Positions 24,988 through 33,648 of a DNA stretch of 64,000 nucleotides are shown here, one piece after another. The stretch's first letter is position 1. Each line of letters begins with the position of its first letter. The notes under the pieces were generated by a model, which was not told the origin of the DNA, did no database searches, and was given only the letters and a program-made list of their open reading frames with translations. This DNA is from Nitrososphaerota archaeon (lineage in GTDB: Archaea > Thermoproteota > Nitrososphaeria > Nitrososphaerales > JACPRH01): assembly GCA_016190055.1 (NCBI GenBank), contig JACPRH010000034.1, positions 1 through 64,000 of the forward strand, in the 5' to 3' direction. The translations under genes were made by a program, and so were the position numbers.

Positions 24988-26264
24988 GCGAGACTGGACA
25001 CCCCGCCTTGCCCACCCGACTAGCGCATCTAAAACCGCATCAAACCCTCCTGTTGAAAGGCCCAGCTGAACTCACAGCGCAGAAAGACGGCTTAAGCGCA
25101 CTCGGAAAACCGTTAACCACGCGAAAGCCAATACATGTCAGGCGCGGAAAAGTGATGCCCTTCGAAACCGATAGAGCATCAGATGCGAAGATTGTTCTCA
25201 GGAAAGACGCGGACTTCTGGATTGATACGGGGCGAGTTGGGGTCAAGATTTGGCGAAGCGTAGTTGACGAGCTGTTCGCTCCTGATTCCGCTGTTAAGCG
25301 GGTGGTTATTGTAGGGGCTACAGACTCCGGCAAATCCACGTTGTCAACATATCTGTTGAACATAGCCTTGTCGAAGGGTTTGTCAGTCGGGGTTGTCGAC
25401 GAGGATGTTGGGCAAGGCGATCTTGCTCCCCCGGGCTGCGTTGGAGGCGCAGTTCTGCGAAGCCCTGTTTTCGATCTGCGCGATGTCGAGGCTGAGATGC
25501 TGGGCTTCGTAGGCGCTATTTCGCCTGTGGGAGTCGAAGGTGTTGTTAGGCTGGAGGTCAGCTTGGTTGCGCAGAGACTGGAGGCGTCGGGAAGCAGCTT
25601 TACAGTCATCAACACCGACGGCTACATCGAGTCTGAAGGGATTGTATTCAAGGCTAAGATGATCCACGATCTGCACCCTGATGTGGTGGTTTGCTTCGAG
25701 GATCAGGATGGAGGTCGAACCATCTTCAACGAGCTGAGCGAGACATGCGGCTGCCGCATGGTGCTGGCTAAATATCCGTCGTATTCGGTGAAGACCCGCT
25801 CAGAACGTGCGGTGCGGAGGATGAGTCAGTACCAACGGTTTCTAAAGGGTGAGCGTATCTTCCGCATTCCTCTTCAAGAGAGTAGGATTAGGTTTCTAGG
25901 ACAATACTATCCTAGTAACGGGGCTGAGACGGGTAGCGGCGGCAAACTTGTGAAGATTGGTTCGGGGGGTCGTAGCCTAGTTATTGAGCGGGGTTTGATC
26001 GGTGACGTCGCGGTTGTCGAGCAGCTTGCTGATGCTGAGCGGATGGTTCTGCCCGCATCATCTCTTAACGGGATGCTTCTAGGTTTAGGCTCAGCGGACA
26101 GGGTTTCGAGGTTTGGACACTGCGTCAAAGTGCACTCCGACTTCTCAATCGACGTGGTAACTGATAGTGTGGCTGGTGTCGACACGGTTTTTCTTAGCCT
26201 CATTCGGCTTCGAGAAGGGCTGCGTCGAGAAGACATTCTACCTCTAGTTAGATCCGCAGAATAG
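24984..26264 (+). CDS. Clp1/Grc3-like polynucleotide kinase
   Basis: The 426-residue protein has a P-loop GATDSGKST at residues 110-118, a DEDVGQGDLAPPG switch-like motif near 139, and a downstream FTVINTDGYI strand, the order seen in Clp1/Grc3 enzymes that phosphorylate RNA 5' ends. The N- and C-terminal flanks form the small beta domains of that family. Archaeal homologues are known RNA 5'-kinases acting in RNA processing or repair. It starts at a TTG overlapping the Nudix stop. Confidence 0.8.
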   Translation: MSETGHPALPTRLAHLKPHQTLLLKGPAELTAQKDGLSALGKPLTTRKPIHVRRGKVMPFETDRASDAKIVLRKDADFWIDTGRVGVKIWRSVVDELFAPDSAVKRVVIVGATDSGKSTLSTYLLNIALSKGLSVGVVDEDVGQGDLAPPGCVGGAVLRSPVFDLRDVEAEMLGFVGAISPVGVEGVVRLEVSLVAQRLEASGSSFTVINTDGYIESEGIVFKAKMIHDLHPDVVVCFEDQDGGRTIFNELSETCGCRMVLAKYPSYSVKTRSERAVRRMSQYQRFLKGERIFRIPLQESRIRFLGQYYPSNGAETGSGGKLVKIGSGGRSLVIERGLIGDVAVVEQLADAERMVLPASSLNGMLLGLGSADRVSRFGHCVKVHSDFSIDVVTDSVAGVDTVFLSLIRLREGLRREDILPLVRSAE

Positions 26265-26305
26265 CTAACTTTGGTGCAATGCAGATATACCTTGCAGGGT
26301 AATGT

Positions 26306-26677
26306 ATGTTTATGGTACAGAGTTCTTCCTCCTTCCTAGATAGAAGCGAGAGCATTTCAGTATCCGGCCGTAATTTTAAGCTGCGGCTGATGGGCTTAGC
26401 TAACGGCTGCTTCCTCTTAGTCTCTGAGGGGAGTGAAGAGCGGTTCGGTTCGCTGACGCTTTCGATGAAGATAGGTGAGAGAGTGGAGCACACTTCAATG
26501 ACGCCGGATATGCGGGCAGGGGTTTTCGCAAGTGTGTTAGCGGATTTGGCTGCCAGCCTCAGTCCGGGAATCACTATTGTGTCGCTTTACCTGAGAGAAG
26601 AGATACGTCCGGAGATCGCTAGCGACTTGTTGAAGCGGATCAGAGATTTTATGAATGCGGCCCGAGCGACGAGTTAA
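26306..26677 (+). CDS. Small conserved protein, possibly PAC4-like proteasome chaperone
   Basis: The 123-residue protein alternates beta strands and helices: NFKLRLMGLANGCFLLVSEG, GSLTLSMKI, a helical stretch MRAGVFASVLADLAASL and ITIVSLYLREE. This order and spacing resemble the small single-domain proteasome assembly chaperones of the PAC3/PAC4 fold, but no catalytic or diagnostic residue clinches it, so the assignment is tentative. It follows the Clp1-like gene after 41 bases and a TATA-like stretch. Confidence 0.45.
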   Translation: MFMVQSSSSFLDRSESISVSGRNFKLRLMGLANGCFLLVSEGSEERFGSLTLSMKIGERVEHTSMTPDMRAGVFASVLADLAASLSPGITIVSLYLREEIRPEIASDLLKRIRDFMNAARATS

Positions 26678-26750
26678 AATTAACTCAGGTTTTGATTGAT
26701 CGTTTTTAACTAACAACTCTTTACATACATAACTGTTGGAAATTACTCAC

Positions 26751-26861
26751 ATGAGCGGAGAGTGTAGGCCGCGTTACCGATGCATACAGTGCGAGCTCTA
26801 CTTTGAAGAGCCGCGCCTCTGGGAAATGCATCAGAAAATTCAGCATAAACGTAGACGCTGA
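26751..26861 (+). CDS. Mini C2H2 zinc-finger protein
   Basis: A 36-codon frame reads MSGECRPRYRCIQCELYFEE, then a segment ending H-x4-H and KRRR. The spacing C-x2-C-x12-H-x4-H is that of a classical single C2H2 finger, and the basic end is typical of DNA or RNA binding. Single-finger proteins of this size are known in archaea. A TATA-like TTTACATAC lies about 30 bases upstream. No partner is evident. Confidence 0.6.
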   Translation: MSGECRPRYRCIQCELYFEEPRLWEMHQKIQHKRRR

Positions 26862-26923
26862 TTAACTAGACCCGCCTTTCCAGATCTTCTTCTCTTCTCT
26901 TCTCTTGCTTGTTGCTCACTCAA

Positions 26924-28231
26924 TTACATACTTATGCGGTTCCACCACTCCGCGACTCCGTCATCCCCGAGTATCTTGGCTGTAGCCTTCTGAACCGCTT
27001 CTCTATGATCCTTCACAGTGTAGACTCTCAGGATATCCATGTAACCTGATATCGCGCCCATCAGCGGCAGCTCTTCGATGCCGACCTTCTGGTGATGGGG
27101 ATGCCCACCGGTTTTTGAAATGAGTGTCAAGGTCTGTAAGGCTTGGCGAGAGGATGTTAACGGAACTGATGGCGTGGTAGGCACGTCCACGTAGACGTTG
27201 TCTGGGTCAACACCAGCCTTCTCAGCGATCTCGCTCCCTATCTGTTCACGTATCTTCTTCTGGCCGAAGATCTTCTCTATGAGGGTGTCTCGCCGCTGAA
27301 CAGTTTTCTCGAAGACGCACTTGATCAGCCGGCGGTCACGGTAGTTCTGAGCTATCTGCTTAGCCTTCTCAAGATCGCTTCGCCCCCCCGTCTGGAGATC
27401 AGCTAGGAGCGCGAGGGTGGTCTCGTCAGTCAAGCTGAGGTACCCTGAGAGGTCATCTACGCGGGTGAGGTTCAAAGCGTTATCAGCTAGACTGATCGCT
27501 CGCACAAGCATGATTTCGGCTGCGCGGACGGTGCGGTGGAAGTAAACCGCCCTGAACATCTCATATCTAGCTATGATTAAGGCCTCTAACGCGTAGAGCG
27601 CGGCTTGATCCAGCGCCAACCTGTTATCGATGATTTCGAAGGAGTTGATGATGCGGTGGATGTCAACCTTCCCGTACTCGACCCCGGTGAAATAGGAGTC
27701 GCGGAGCAGGTAATCCATTATGTCGACGCTTAACCCTCCCCCGATCAACTCGTTCATGAAGAGTGGGCGATCCTGAGAGAGACCGATGGCTAATTCAGAT
27801 ATCGTGTTCGCCTGATACCCATGTTTCTGAAGAATATCCCTGATCTCGGTCTCACGTATAACGCGTCTAGTCATATCTTCGTGGCTGAGCTTCTGCCGCT
27901 CAGCGAGAACCTCTTCGAAAAGGTGTGAGAAGGGGCCGTGGCCGACGTCGTGCAGTAGAGCCGCAATTCTCACCTCCTTAGCCTGCTTCTGCTTCACCTC
28001 TGTTTTCTCAGAGAGCCTTGTAGCCGCTAGGCTTGCGAGGTATGTGGCGCCTATGAGATGGTCGAAACGGGTATGCTGGGCTCCTGGGTAAGTGATGTAG
28101 GCTCCTGAGAGCTGACGTATCCGGCGCAGCCTCTGAAAGATAGGGTGATCAATAATCTCCTTCTCATCCTCATCCAGATAGATGTAGCCGTGCACAGGAT
28201 CCCTGAACTCAGCCACCGATTTAGAATCCAC
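26924..28231 (-). CDS. HD-domain phosphohydrolase (SAMHD1/dNTPase-like)
   Basis: The 435-residue protein opens with EFRDPVHGYIYLDEDE and IFQRLRRIRQLSG, then the HD metal site: HTRFDHLIG near residue 58 and LLHDVGHGPFSH near 93. This architecture is that of SAMHD1-like deoxynucleotide triphosphohydrolases. The substrate could be dNTPs or other phosphorylated nucleotides. The C-terminal third is a separate domain. A thymidylate kinase gene 0.7 kb away is compatible with nucleotide-pool control, which is inference. Confidence 0.88.
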   Translation of the reverse strand: MDSKSVAEFRDPVHGYIYLDEDEKEIIDHPIFQRLRRIRQLSGAYITYPGAQHTRFDHLIGATYLASLAATRLSEKTEVKQKQAKEVRIAALLHDVGHGPFSHLFEEVLAERQKLSHEDMTRRVIRETEIRDILQKHGYQANTISELAIGLSQDRPLFMNELIGGGLSVDIMDYLLRDSYFTGVEYGKVDIHRIINSFEIIDNRLALDQAALYALEALIIARYEMFRAVYFHRTVRAAEIMLVRAISLADNALNLTRVDDLSGYLSLTDETTLALLADLQTGGRSDLEKAKQIAQNYRDRRLIKCVFEKTVQRRDTLIEKIFGQKKIREQIGSEIAEKAGVDPDNVYVDVPTTPSVPLTSSRQALQTLTLISKTGGHPHHQKVGIEELPLMGAISGYMDILRVYTVKDHREAVQKATAKILGDDGVAEWWNRISM

Positions 28232-28353
28232 AAATCTCCCTCCTACCCACCCACCATATTAAGGAGTTGCCGTCAAACCCGGTTTAAAGCAACGTTATAA
28301 CGTCAAGAAAGGGCTTTAATACTAGATATTCCATATCCCACTGCTGATTCGAG

Positions 28354-28845
28354 TTGCGTCACTCTTCCTTGAGCAACCGCTATGACGAAATCAAGGATGA
28401 AATGAGCTACTACCTGCTGCTGCAGGCCTACGCCTTCCTAAAGACCTCCGGGAACCGCGACATCGCCGCAGCAAGGCGATACCTATCACAGAAGGCTTCT
28501 GAAACCACCATCTGGGAGGCGAAAATCTTCCCCGGCGACCTATACTCAGAGGCCCTGGGTCACTCAGTCGCCAAACACATGGGCGACGCCTTCAACAGCA
28601 AATACGATCTCCAAATAGGACACGACTACTTCCGAGTCATCCTTGAAGACTGCGGCTACATAGGCTGCATCCTGAAACACGCCGCACAGTTCGATCTCGA
28701 AGAATCGGAGTGCAGAACAATCTTCTGCGGCGCCTGCCTAGCCAGCTACAGACTCTCCGCCAAGAAGCTCGGATTAAAGTTCCACAGCTCCCTCAGCCAC
28801 CTCGGCTGCCAAATGACCTTCAGCAACCCTAAGGCACCTCAGTAG
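28354..28845 (+). CDS. Cys-rich conserved protein, possibly thiazoline-hydrolase-like
   Basis: The 163-residue protein has a helical N-terminal half and a C-terminal half with spaced cysteines: EDCGYIGC, then ECRTIFCGAC and later LGCQMTFS. The order of a Cys-containing strand, an FCxxC segment and a final GCxMxF resembles 2-amino-thiazoline-4-carboxylate hydrolase-like proteins, but the match is by pattern only. No membrane segments. It lies between divergent and tandem nucleotide-metabolism genes. The start is TTG. Confidence 0.5.
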   Translation: MRHSSLSNRYDEIKDEMSYYLLLQAYAFLKTSGNRDIAAARRYLSQKASETTIWEAKIFPGDLYSEALGHSVAKHMGDAFNSKYDLQIGHDYFRVILEDCGYIGCILKHAAQFDLEESECRTIFCGACLASYRLSAKKLGLKFHSSLSHLGCQMTFSNPKAPQ

Positions 28846-28924
28846 CCTTTTCCTTTCTTTTCTTCACTCTCTGCATTCGAGAGATACATGCAGCTTCTTT
28901 ATTATTCCAGCACTGCTTCACCCG

Positions 28925-29566
28925 GTGGGCGAGAAGAGGATGGTCAACAGCCGTCCGGGTCTCATTATCGTTCTAGAAGGTATTGATCAATCCGGTAAGC
29001 AAACGCAGAGCCGGATACTCTTCGAGCAGATAGAGAAGCAGGGTCTCCCTGCAGCCTACATCTCATTCCCGGACTACACGACCGTTATAGGCAAAGAGAT
29101 CGAGGCGTTTCTCGCCGGCAAGAGGAGCTACAACCTCCAAGCTAGGCACATGCTTCTCTCGCTGAACCGCTGGGAACACAAAGACAATCTAGACCGATGG
29201 TTGAACGAGGGTCGAGTGATTGTAGTTAACCGGTACAGCGGCTCCAACTACGCTTATGGTGTCGCGCAGGGTTTGAGCCTCGACTGGCTGATGAACCTTG
29301 AGAAGGGGCTGCCTGAACCTGGCTTAACTGTCCTGCTTGACGTTCCAATCGCTGCCTCACTTGAACGAAAGATCGCTGAGCGTGACGTGCACGAGCAGGA
29401 TCAAGATCTTCTCAGACGTGTGCGTGAAGAATACCTGAAGCTGGCTGCCAAATGGGGCTGGCGGATAATCAACGGAGCCCGCGGCGCAGACCAAGTTCAG
29501 AGAGATGTTTGGCAGGCCGTTGAGGAACAGCTTCAGCTAAGAAGCAGTCACGGTAAGCGGGTTTGA
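28925..29566 (+). CDS. tmk: Thymidylate kinase
   Basis: The 213-residue enzyme phosphorylates dTMP to dTDP. The P-loop EGIDQSGKQT lies near residues 18-27, the NRYSGSNYAYG motif (DRY-like) near 100, and a Lys/Arg LID segment with RKIAERDVHE near 146. It starts at a GTG (or the ATG five codons later) and is followed 30 bases later by hef on the same strand, linking dNTP supply with DNA repair. Confidence 0.93.
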   Translation: MGEKRMVNSRPGLIIVLEGIDQSGKQTQSRILFEQIEKQGLPAAYISFPDYTTVIGKEIEAFLAGKRSYNLQARHMLLSLNRWEHKDNLDRWLNEGRVIVVNRYSGSNYAYGVAQGLSLDWLMNLEKGLPEPGLTVLLDVPIAASLERKIAERDVHEQDQDLLRRVREEYLKLAAKWGWRIINGARGADQVQRDVWQAVEEQLQLRSSHGKRV

Positions 29567-29596
29567 TCGGAGGGCGGCTGGGAGGCTTCATCTGTC

Positions 29597-31831
29597 TTGG
29601 TTACCGATTTCATTGAGCATCCTAATGTGAAGCCCAGCTCTCTGCAGCGTCGAGATTACCAGGTGGATCTCGCATCGCTCTGCAGCAGTCAAAACACTCT
29701 CCTAGTGGTTCCTACCGGTCTCGGTAAGACAGCTATTGCTCTTCTAGTGGTCGCGGAGCTTCTCCGGAACCATCCTGAGAAGAAGTGTCTGATGCTCGCA
29801 CCCACAAGACCTCTCTGCCACCAGCATTACAGCTTCTTCCAAAAGCATCTAACCGTCAGCGAAGAGAAGATTCAGGTGATTACCGGAACTGATCTCCTCG
29901 ACCTCCGACGCGAGAAGTGGGGCGGCCAGATAATCTGCGCAACCCCACAAATCACCGTCAGAGACATTGCGAGAGGCTTAGTGAACCTCGGGGATCTTTC
30001 CCTCATAATCTTCGATGAGGCTCACAGAGCGGTGGGTGACTACGCCTACTGCTCCATCGGGAAGAACTTCGCTAAGATTGCTTCAGGTGGCAGAATGATG
30101 GGGATGACCGCTTCGCTCCCGGATGATGAGCGGAGGGTGAAGGAGATTCTGCTGAACCTGGATCTTGCGAAGGTGGAGTTTCGGGATGAAGCTAGCCCGG
30201 ATGTGAAGCCGTATGTGCAGAAGACCAATGTCGAGGTTACCGAGGTGTCTCTTCCACCTATCATCCAGAATATACGTAATGCGCTGCGAGGCGCTGTCTC
30301 GGTCCGGGTAAGAAGACTTAGGGATGCAGGTCTAGTTACTCTTTCCAGCTATGGAAGCGTCGGGATGAAGAAGCTTCTCGACATCCGAGCCGAGGTTGAG
30401 CGTCGAGGAGATCAGCAAGCACGGTCTGACCTCACCGCCGCCATCAGATTGAACCACGCTATCACCCTGCTAGAGACGCAGAGCGTCAGATCCTTCACCA
30501 AATTCTTCGACCGGCTTGCTGAACGATATCAGGGCGTCGGGTTCCGCCGGTTAATGGAGGATCAGCAGATCAGGGCGGCATACGAGTCAGCGCGGGGTGC
30601 GCTGCTCCTCGGTGTTGAGCATCCGAAGATTGATGAGCTGAAGAAGATATTGAAGTCTCTAGGCGCATCTGAGAAGGCGATTGTCTTTGCTAGTTACAGA
30701 GACTCTGTGGAAGACATCTACGAGAGCCTGTGCACTGACGGGCTGCGCGCCCGATACCTGATTGGGAAGAGCGGGCGCGGGCAGAGTCAGGATCAACAGG
30801 TGCAGACGATTGAGGATATGCGGTCAGGGCTCTTCGACATCCTTGTGGCGACTCAGGTGGGTGAAGAGGGGCTAGACATCTCAGAATGCAACCTCGTGGT
30901 GTTCTACGACAACGTTCCTAGTGCGGTGCGGTTTATTCAGCGAAGAGGCCGCACTGGGAGAGAAGCGCCGGGCCGAGTTATCGCGCTTGTAGCTAAAGGC
31001 ACCAAGGACGAGTCGTACTACTGGTCTGGGCAGCGGAGAATGCAGAGCAGCCGGAAAATCGCGGCGAACCTAGAGAAGTCGAAGCGGGACACAGAGGGCC
31101 CGATGGACAAGTACGTTGACAGGGTGAAGACCTCACCCCTCATCTACGTCGATACACGTGAATCGCTTCTCCTCGTTGATGAATTGAAGAAGCAGGGGAG
31201 CCGAGTAGATGTGAAAGCTCTGCCTATGGGCGACTTTGTGCTGTCAACCGACGTGGTGGTGGAGCGGAAAACCGCTGAAGACTTTGTGAAATCGGTTATC
31301 GACGGACGGCTCTTCAACCAGCTGGTAGCTATGCGTGAAGCCTACCCTAGACCCCTTCTCATACTGGAAGGTGACAGACGCAAAGCAGTCGGAATAGGCT
31401 CAGCCGCATTCCTAGGCGCATTGGCGAGCGTCGTCTCAGACTTTCAGGTCTCCATCTTCACATCAAGCGATGAAAGCGAAACCGCGCAGATACTCTTCCA
31501 CATTGCTAGGCGTGAGCAGATGGATAAGAAGAAAGAGGTTAGAATACGAAGTGGTCGAAAACCAGCGTCAATCAGCGACCAGCAGAAGTACATCGTAGCG
31601 GGACTACCCGGTGTAAGCACCGTTCTAGCAGACAGATTCCTACGTGAACTAAAGACAATCGCTAAAATCTTCAACGCCGGCGAAGAGGAGCTCATGCAAG
31701 TGGGAGGCGTCGGAGAAAAACTAGCCAAACGCATAACTGAAATATCAAGAAAAGAATACACGCCTGAACCGATAACCAGTGCTACTTCTGATAACTCCGC
31801 TACGGATGAAGAGCCGCAGCAACAGCAATAG
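29597..31831 (+). CDS. hef: Hef-type helicase-nuclease (XPF/FANCM family)
   Basis: The 744-residue protein joins an SF2 helicase to an ERCC4 nuclease. The helicase begins LQRRDYQVDL, has Walker A VVPTGLGKT near residues 37-45, the DEAH box FDEAHRAVG near 143, TASLPDDE and the C-terminal motif VI QRRGRTGR near 456. The nuclease shows the ERKTAEDF metal motif near 555, and two helix-hairpin-helix units close the protein (GVSTVLADRFLREL, QVGGVGEKLAKRI). Hef processes stalled forks. The fused form marks lineages that keep the helicase, unlike the short XPF of Crenarchaeota. Confidence 0.95.
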   Translation: MVTDFIEHPNVKPSSLQRRDYQVDLASLCSSQNTLLVVPTGLGKTAIALLVVAELLRNHPEKKCLMLAPTRPLCHQHYSFFQKHLTVSEEKIQVITGTDLLDLRREKWGGQIICATPQITVRDIARGLVNLGDLSLIIFDEAHRAVGDYAYCSIGKNFAKIASGGRMMGMTASLPDDERRVKEILLNLDLAKVEFRDEASPDVKPYVQKTNVEVTEVSLPPIIQNIRNALRGAVSVRVRRLRDAGLVTLSSYGSVGMKKLLDIRAEVERRGDQQARSDLTAAIRLNHAITLLETQSVRSFTKFFDRLAERYQGVGFRRLMEDQQIRAAYESARGALLLGVEHPKIDELKKILKSLGASEKAIVFASYRDSVEDIYESLCTDGLRARYLIGKSGRGQSQDQQVQTIEDMRSGLFDILVATQVGEEGLDISECNLVVFYDNVPSAVRFIQRRGRTGREAPGRVIALVAKGTKDESYYWSGQRRMQSSRKIAANLEKSKRDTEGPMDKYVDRVKTSPLIYVDTRESLLLVDELKKQGSRVDVKALPMGDFVLSTDVVVERKTAEDFVKSVIDGRLFNQLVAMREAYPRPLLILEGDRRKAVGIGSAAFLGALASVVSDFQVSIFTSSDESETAQILFHIARREQMDKKKEVRIRSGRKPASISDQQKYIVAGLPGVSTVLADRFLRELKTIAKIFNAGEEELMQVGGVGEKLAKRITEISRKEYTPEPITSATSDNSATDEEPQQQQ

Positions 31832-31915
31832 AAAGAATAGCTAAGAAGAAGCCTGCGGGCATCAATTAAGGCTTAAAGGTGTTAGATTCGTACCTTTTAG
31901 TGAGGTTACCGATTA

Positions 31916-32701
31916 TTGGTGAGCTGCACTAAGTGCGGGATCGAAGAGCCGTTTCCCTTCGTCTGCTCGTACTGCGGCAAACCCTTCTGCGGGGATCACC
32001 GTCTTCCTGAGAGCCATGACTGTGAAAAACTCTGGATGGCGCGACCCCCATCTACTGCTCCTCCACCGTCTTCACGGCAAGCGAGCCGAAACTCTTTCCA
32101 GCCATCCGGCTGGCTCACGGGGCAGCCTAACAAGTACTGGTTCTCGAGAACTGAGCTTAAACACCTCGGCCTTGGTGCGCTGCTCGTTGCGCTTGTTGCT
32201 CTCAACTTCACAGGTTTCTTCACGTTAACTCGTGTAACAATACTCTTGGCACTGCTGTTCACAGCCTCCTTTCTTCTACATGAGCTGGCGCACAAGTTCG
32301 TGGCGCAGCGTGCCGGGTTGTGGTCTGAGTTCCGGCTCACCGTCTTCGGCGCACTTCTCACAGCTGTAAGCATCATCTCTCCGTTGAAGCTGATTGCGCC
32401 GGGTGCAGTAATGATGTCGGGTCAAGCCGATACTGCTACAGTCGGTAAAGTCACCCTCGCAGGGCCTTTGACCAATATTGTACTGGGCTTCGGCTTCTGG
32501 ATCTCCTCCTTTATGATCGCGGATCCAACCACTCGATTCATCTTCTCTTGGGGTGCTGAGGTCAACGCTATTCTGGCGGTCTTCAACATGATACCGTTCG
32601 GGGTTCTAGACGGCCAGAAGGTGATGGCTTGGAACTTCAGAATGTGGGCTGTCGGAATCGGGTTCGCAGTTGTGCTGCTCCTGCTTAACCGCTCTCTCTA
32701 A
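31916..32701 (+). CDS. AN1 zinc finger fused to an M50 site-2-protease-like metalloprotease
   Basis: Residues 4-36 form a complete AN1 finger (C4, C7, C17, C20, C25, H28, H34, C36). A linker of about 40 residues leads into a membrane protease with HELAH at 122-126 and the second metal ligand in NMIPFGVLDGQKV near 230, and about five transmembrane segments. Site-2 proteases cleave substrates within the membrane. An AN1 finger could recruit substrate or a ubiquitin-like or proteasome partner; such fusions occur in several TACK archaea. The start is TTG. It stands alone after hef. Confidence 0.88.
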   Translation: MVSCTKCGIEEPFPFVCSYCGKPFCGDHRLPESHDCEKLWMARPPSTAPPPSSRQASRNSFQPSGWLTGQPNKYWFSRTELKHLGLGALLVALVALNFTGFFTLTRVTILLALLFTASFLLHELAHKFVAQRAGLWSEFRLTVFGALLTAVSIISPLKLIAPGAVMMSGQADTATVGKVTLAGPLTNIVLGFGFWISSFMIADPTTRFIFSWGAEVNAILAVFNMIPFGVLDGQKVMAWNFRMWAVGIGFAVVLLLLNRSL

Positions 32702-32750
32702 TCCGTAGCTTAAACGGTAATATCTGACAACCGCTTTCTATGGTGTAATC

Positions 32751-33449
32751 ATGATTGAGATTCGTAGGTCGGAGCAGCGTGCTCGTTTTGATTATGGTTG
32801 GTTGCTCACCTATCACACCTTTTCGTTCGGAGATTACTATGATGCTCGCAACATGGGGTTCAGCTCTCTACGTGTAATCAACGAGGATCGGATTAAGCCG
32901 GGTCAAGGGTTTCCAATGCATTTTCACTCAGGCATGGAGATTTTCACCTATGTCCTAGAAGGCGCCTTAACGCACCGCGATACGTTGGGAAATGGTTCGG
33001 TGATTAGAGCCGGTGACGTGCAGCGGATGAGCGCTGGAACAGGGGTTATGCACAGCGAATACAACAACTCCAAGACCGATATACTACACCTTCTCCAAAT
33101 CTGGATCCTGACTGCGGATCCAGCGTTGCCGCCCAGCTATGAGCAGAAGGTCTTCCCCGCCGAGGAGAAGCGCAACAAGCTACAGCTCATCCTCTCCAAA
33201 GACGGTCGAGAAGGCTCAGTCACCATTCATCAGGACGTCAACATCTACACTTCCATCTTAAGCCCCGCGCAGAAAGTGGAGTACTCCTCGAAAATCTACC
33301 GTTACGCTTGGGTGCAGCTAATCAGCGGCTCAATACTCCTGAACACTGAGCAGATGAACCAAGGTGATGGAGCAGCGGTCACTAAGGAGGAGTCGCTTAC
33401 CTTCACAGCACGCGACGAATCCGAATTCCTGCTCTTCGATTTAGCCTAG
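32751..33449 (+). CDS. Pirin-family bicupin
   Basis: The 232-residue protein has the pirin signature HFHSGMEIFTYVLEGALTHRD near residues 57-77 and MSAGTGVMHSEYN near 93, giving the metal ligands (His57, His59, His101, Glu103 type). A second cupin half follows. Pirins include quercetinases and redox-linked regulators; the role here is unknown. A TATA-like box lies just upstream of the ATG. Confidence 0.9.
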   Translation: MIEIRRSEQRARFDYGWLLTYHTFSFGDYYDARNMGFSSLRVINEDRIKPGQGFPMHFHSGMEIFTYVLEGALTHRDTLGNGSVIRAGDVQRMSAGTGVMHSEYNNSKTDILHLLQIWILTADPALPPSYEQKVFPAEEKRNKLQLILSKDGREGSVTIHQDVNIYTSILSPAQKVEYSSKIYRYAWVQLISGSILLNTEQMNQGDGAAVTKEESLTFTARDESEFLLFDLA

Positions 33450-33565
33450 CTTAGACGCTTAGCGGATTCGTCCTCGAAATGGTAGTGTTGTTTGGTTTAC
33501 TGTTTTGCTCCTGCGATTCTTAGAGACAGCAATATGCAGAAAAAGGCTTGGAAGCAGGTGAAATA

Positions 33566-33581
33566 AGATAATTAATTATCT
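33566..33581. promoter_or_regulatory. Perfect 16-bp palindrome upstream of pepA
   Basis: AGATAATTAATTATCT is a perfect inverted repeat sitting about 15-25 bases before a TATA-like CTTTAAATATC (33597-33607) in the leader of the aminopeptidase gene. It could be a regulator site for pepA. AT-rich palindromes also occur by chance, so the confidence is limited. Confidence 0.4.
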
Positions 33582-33648
33582 GCTGGTGCATAATGACTTT
33601 AAATATCTATACGGCGGTCATGTGCGCAGTTGGTTGGTGTATAGTTAG

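Noticed and set aside
25040-25615. 191-codon frame opposite the Clp1-like gene
   Set aside because: Antisense shadow with high Ser/Thr/Pro content.
26882-26906. TCTTC-type tandem run near 26.9 kb
   Set aside because: Simple pyrimidine tract between convergent genes; too short and common to call a repeat element.
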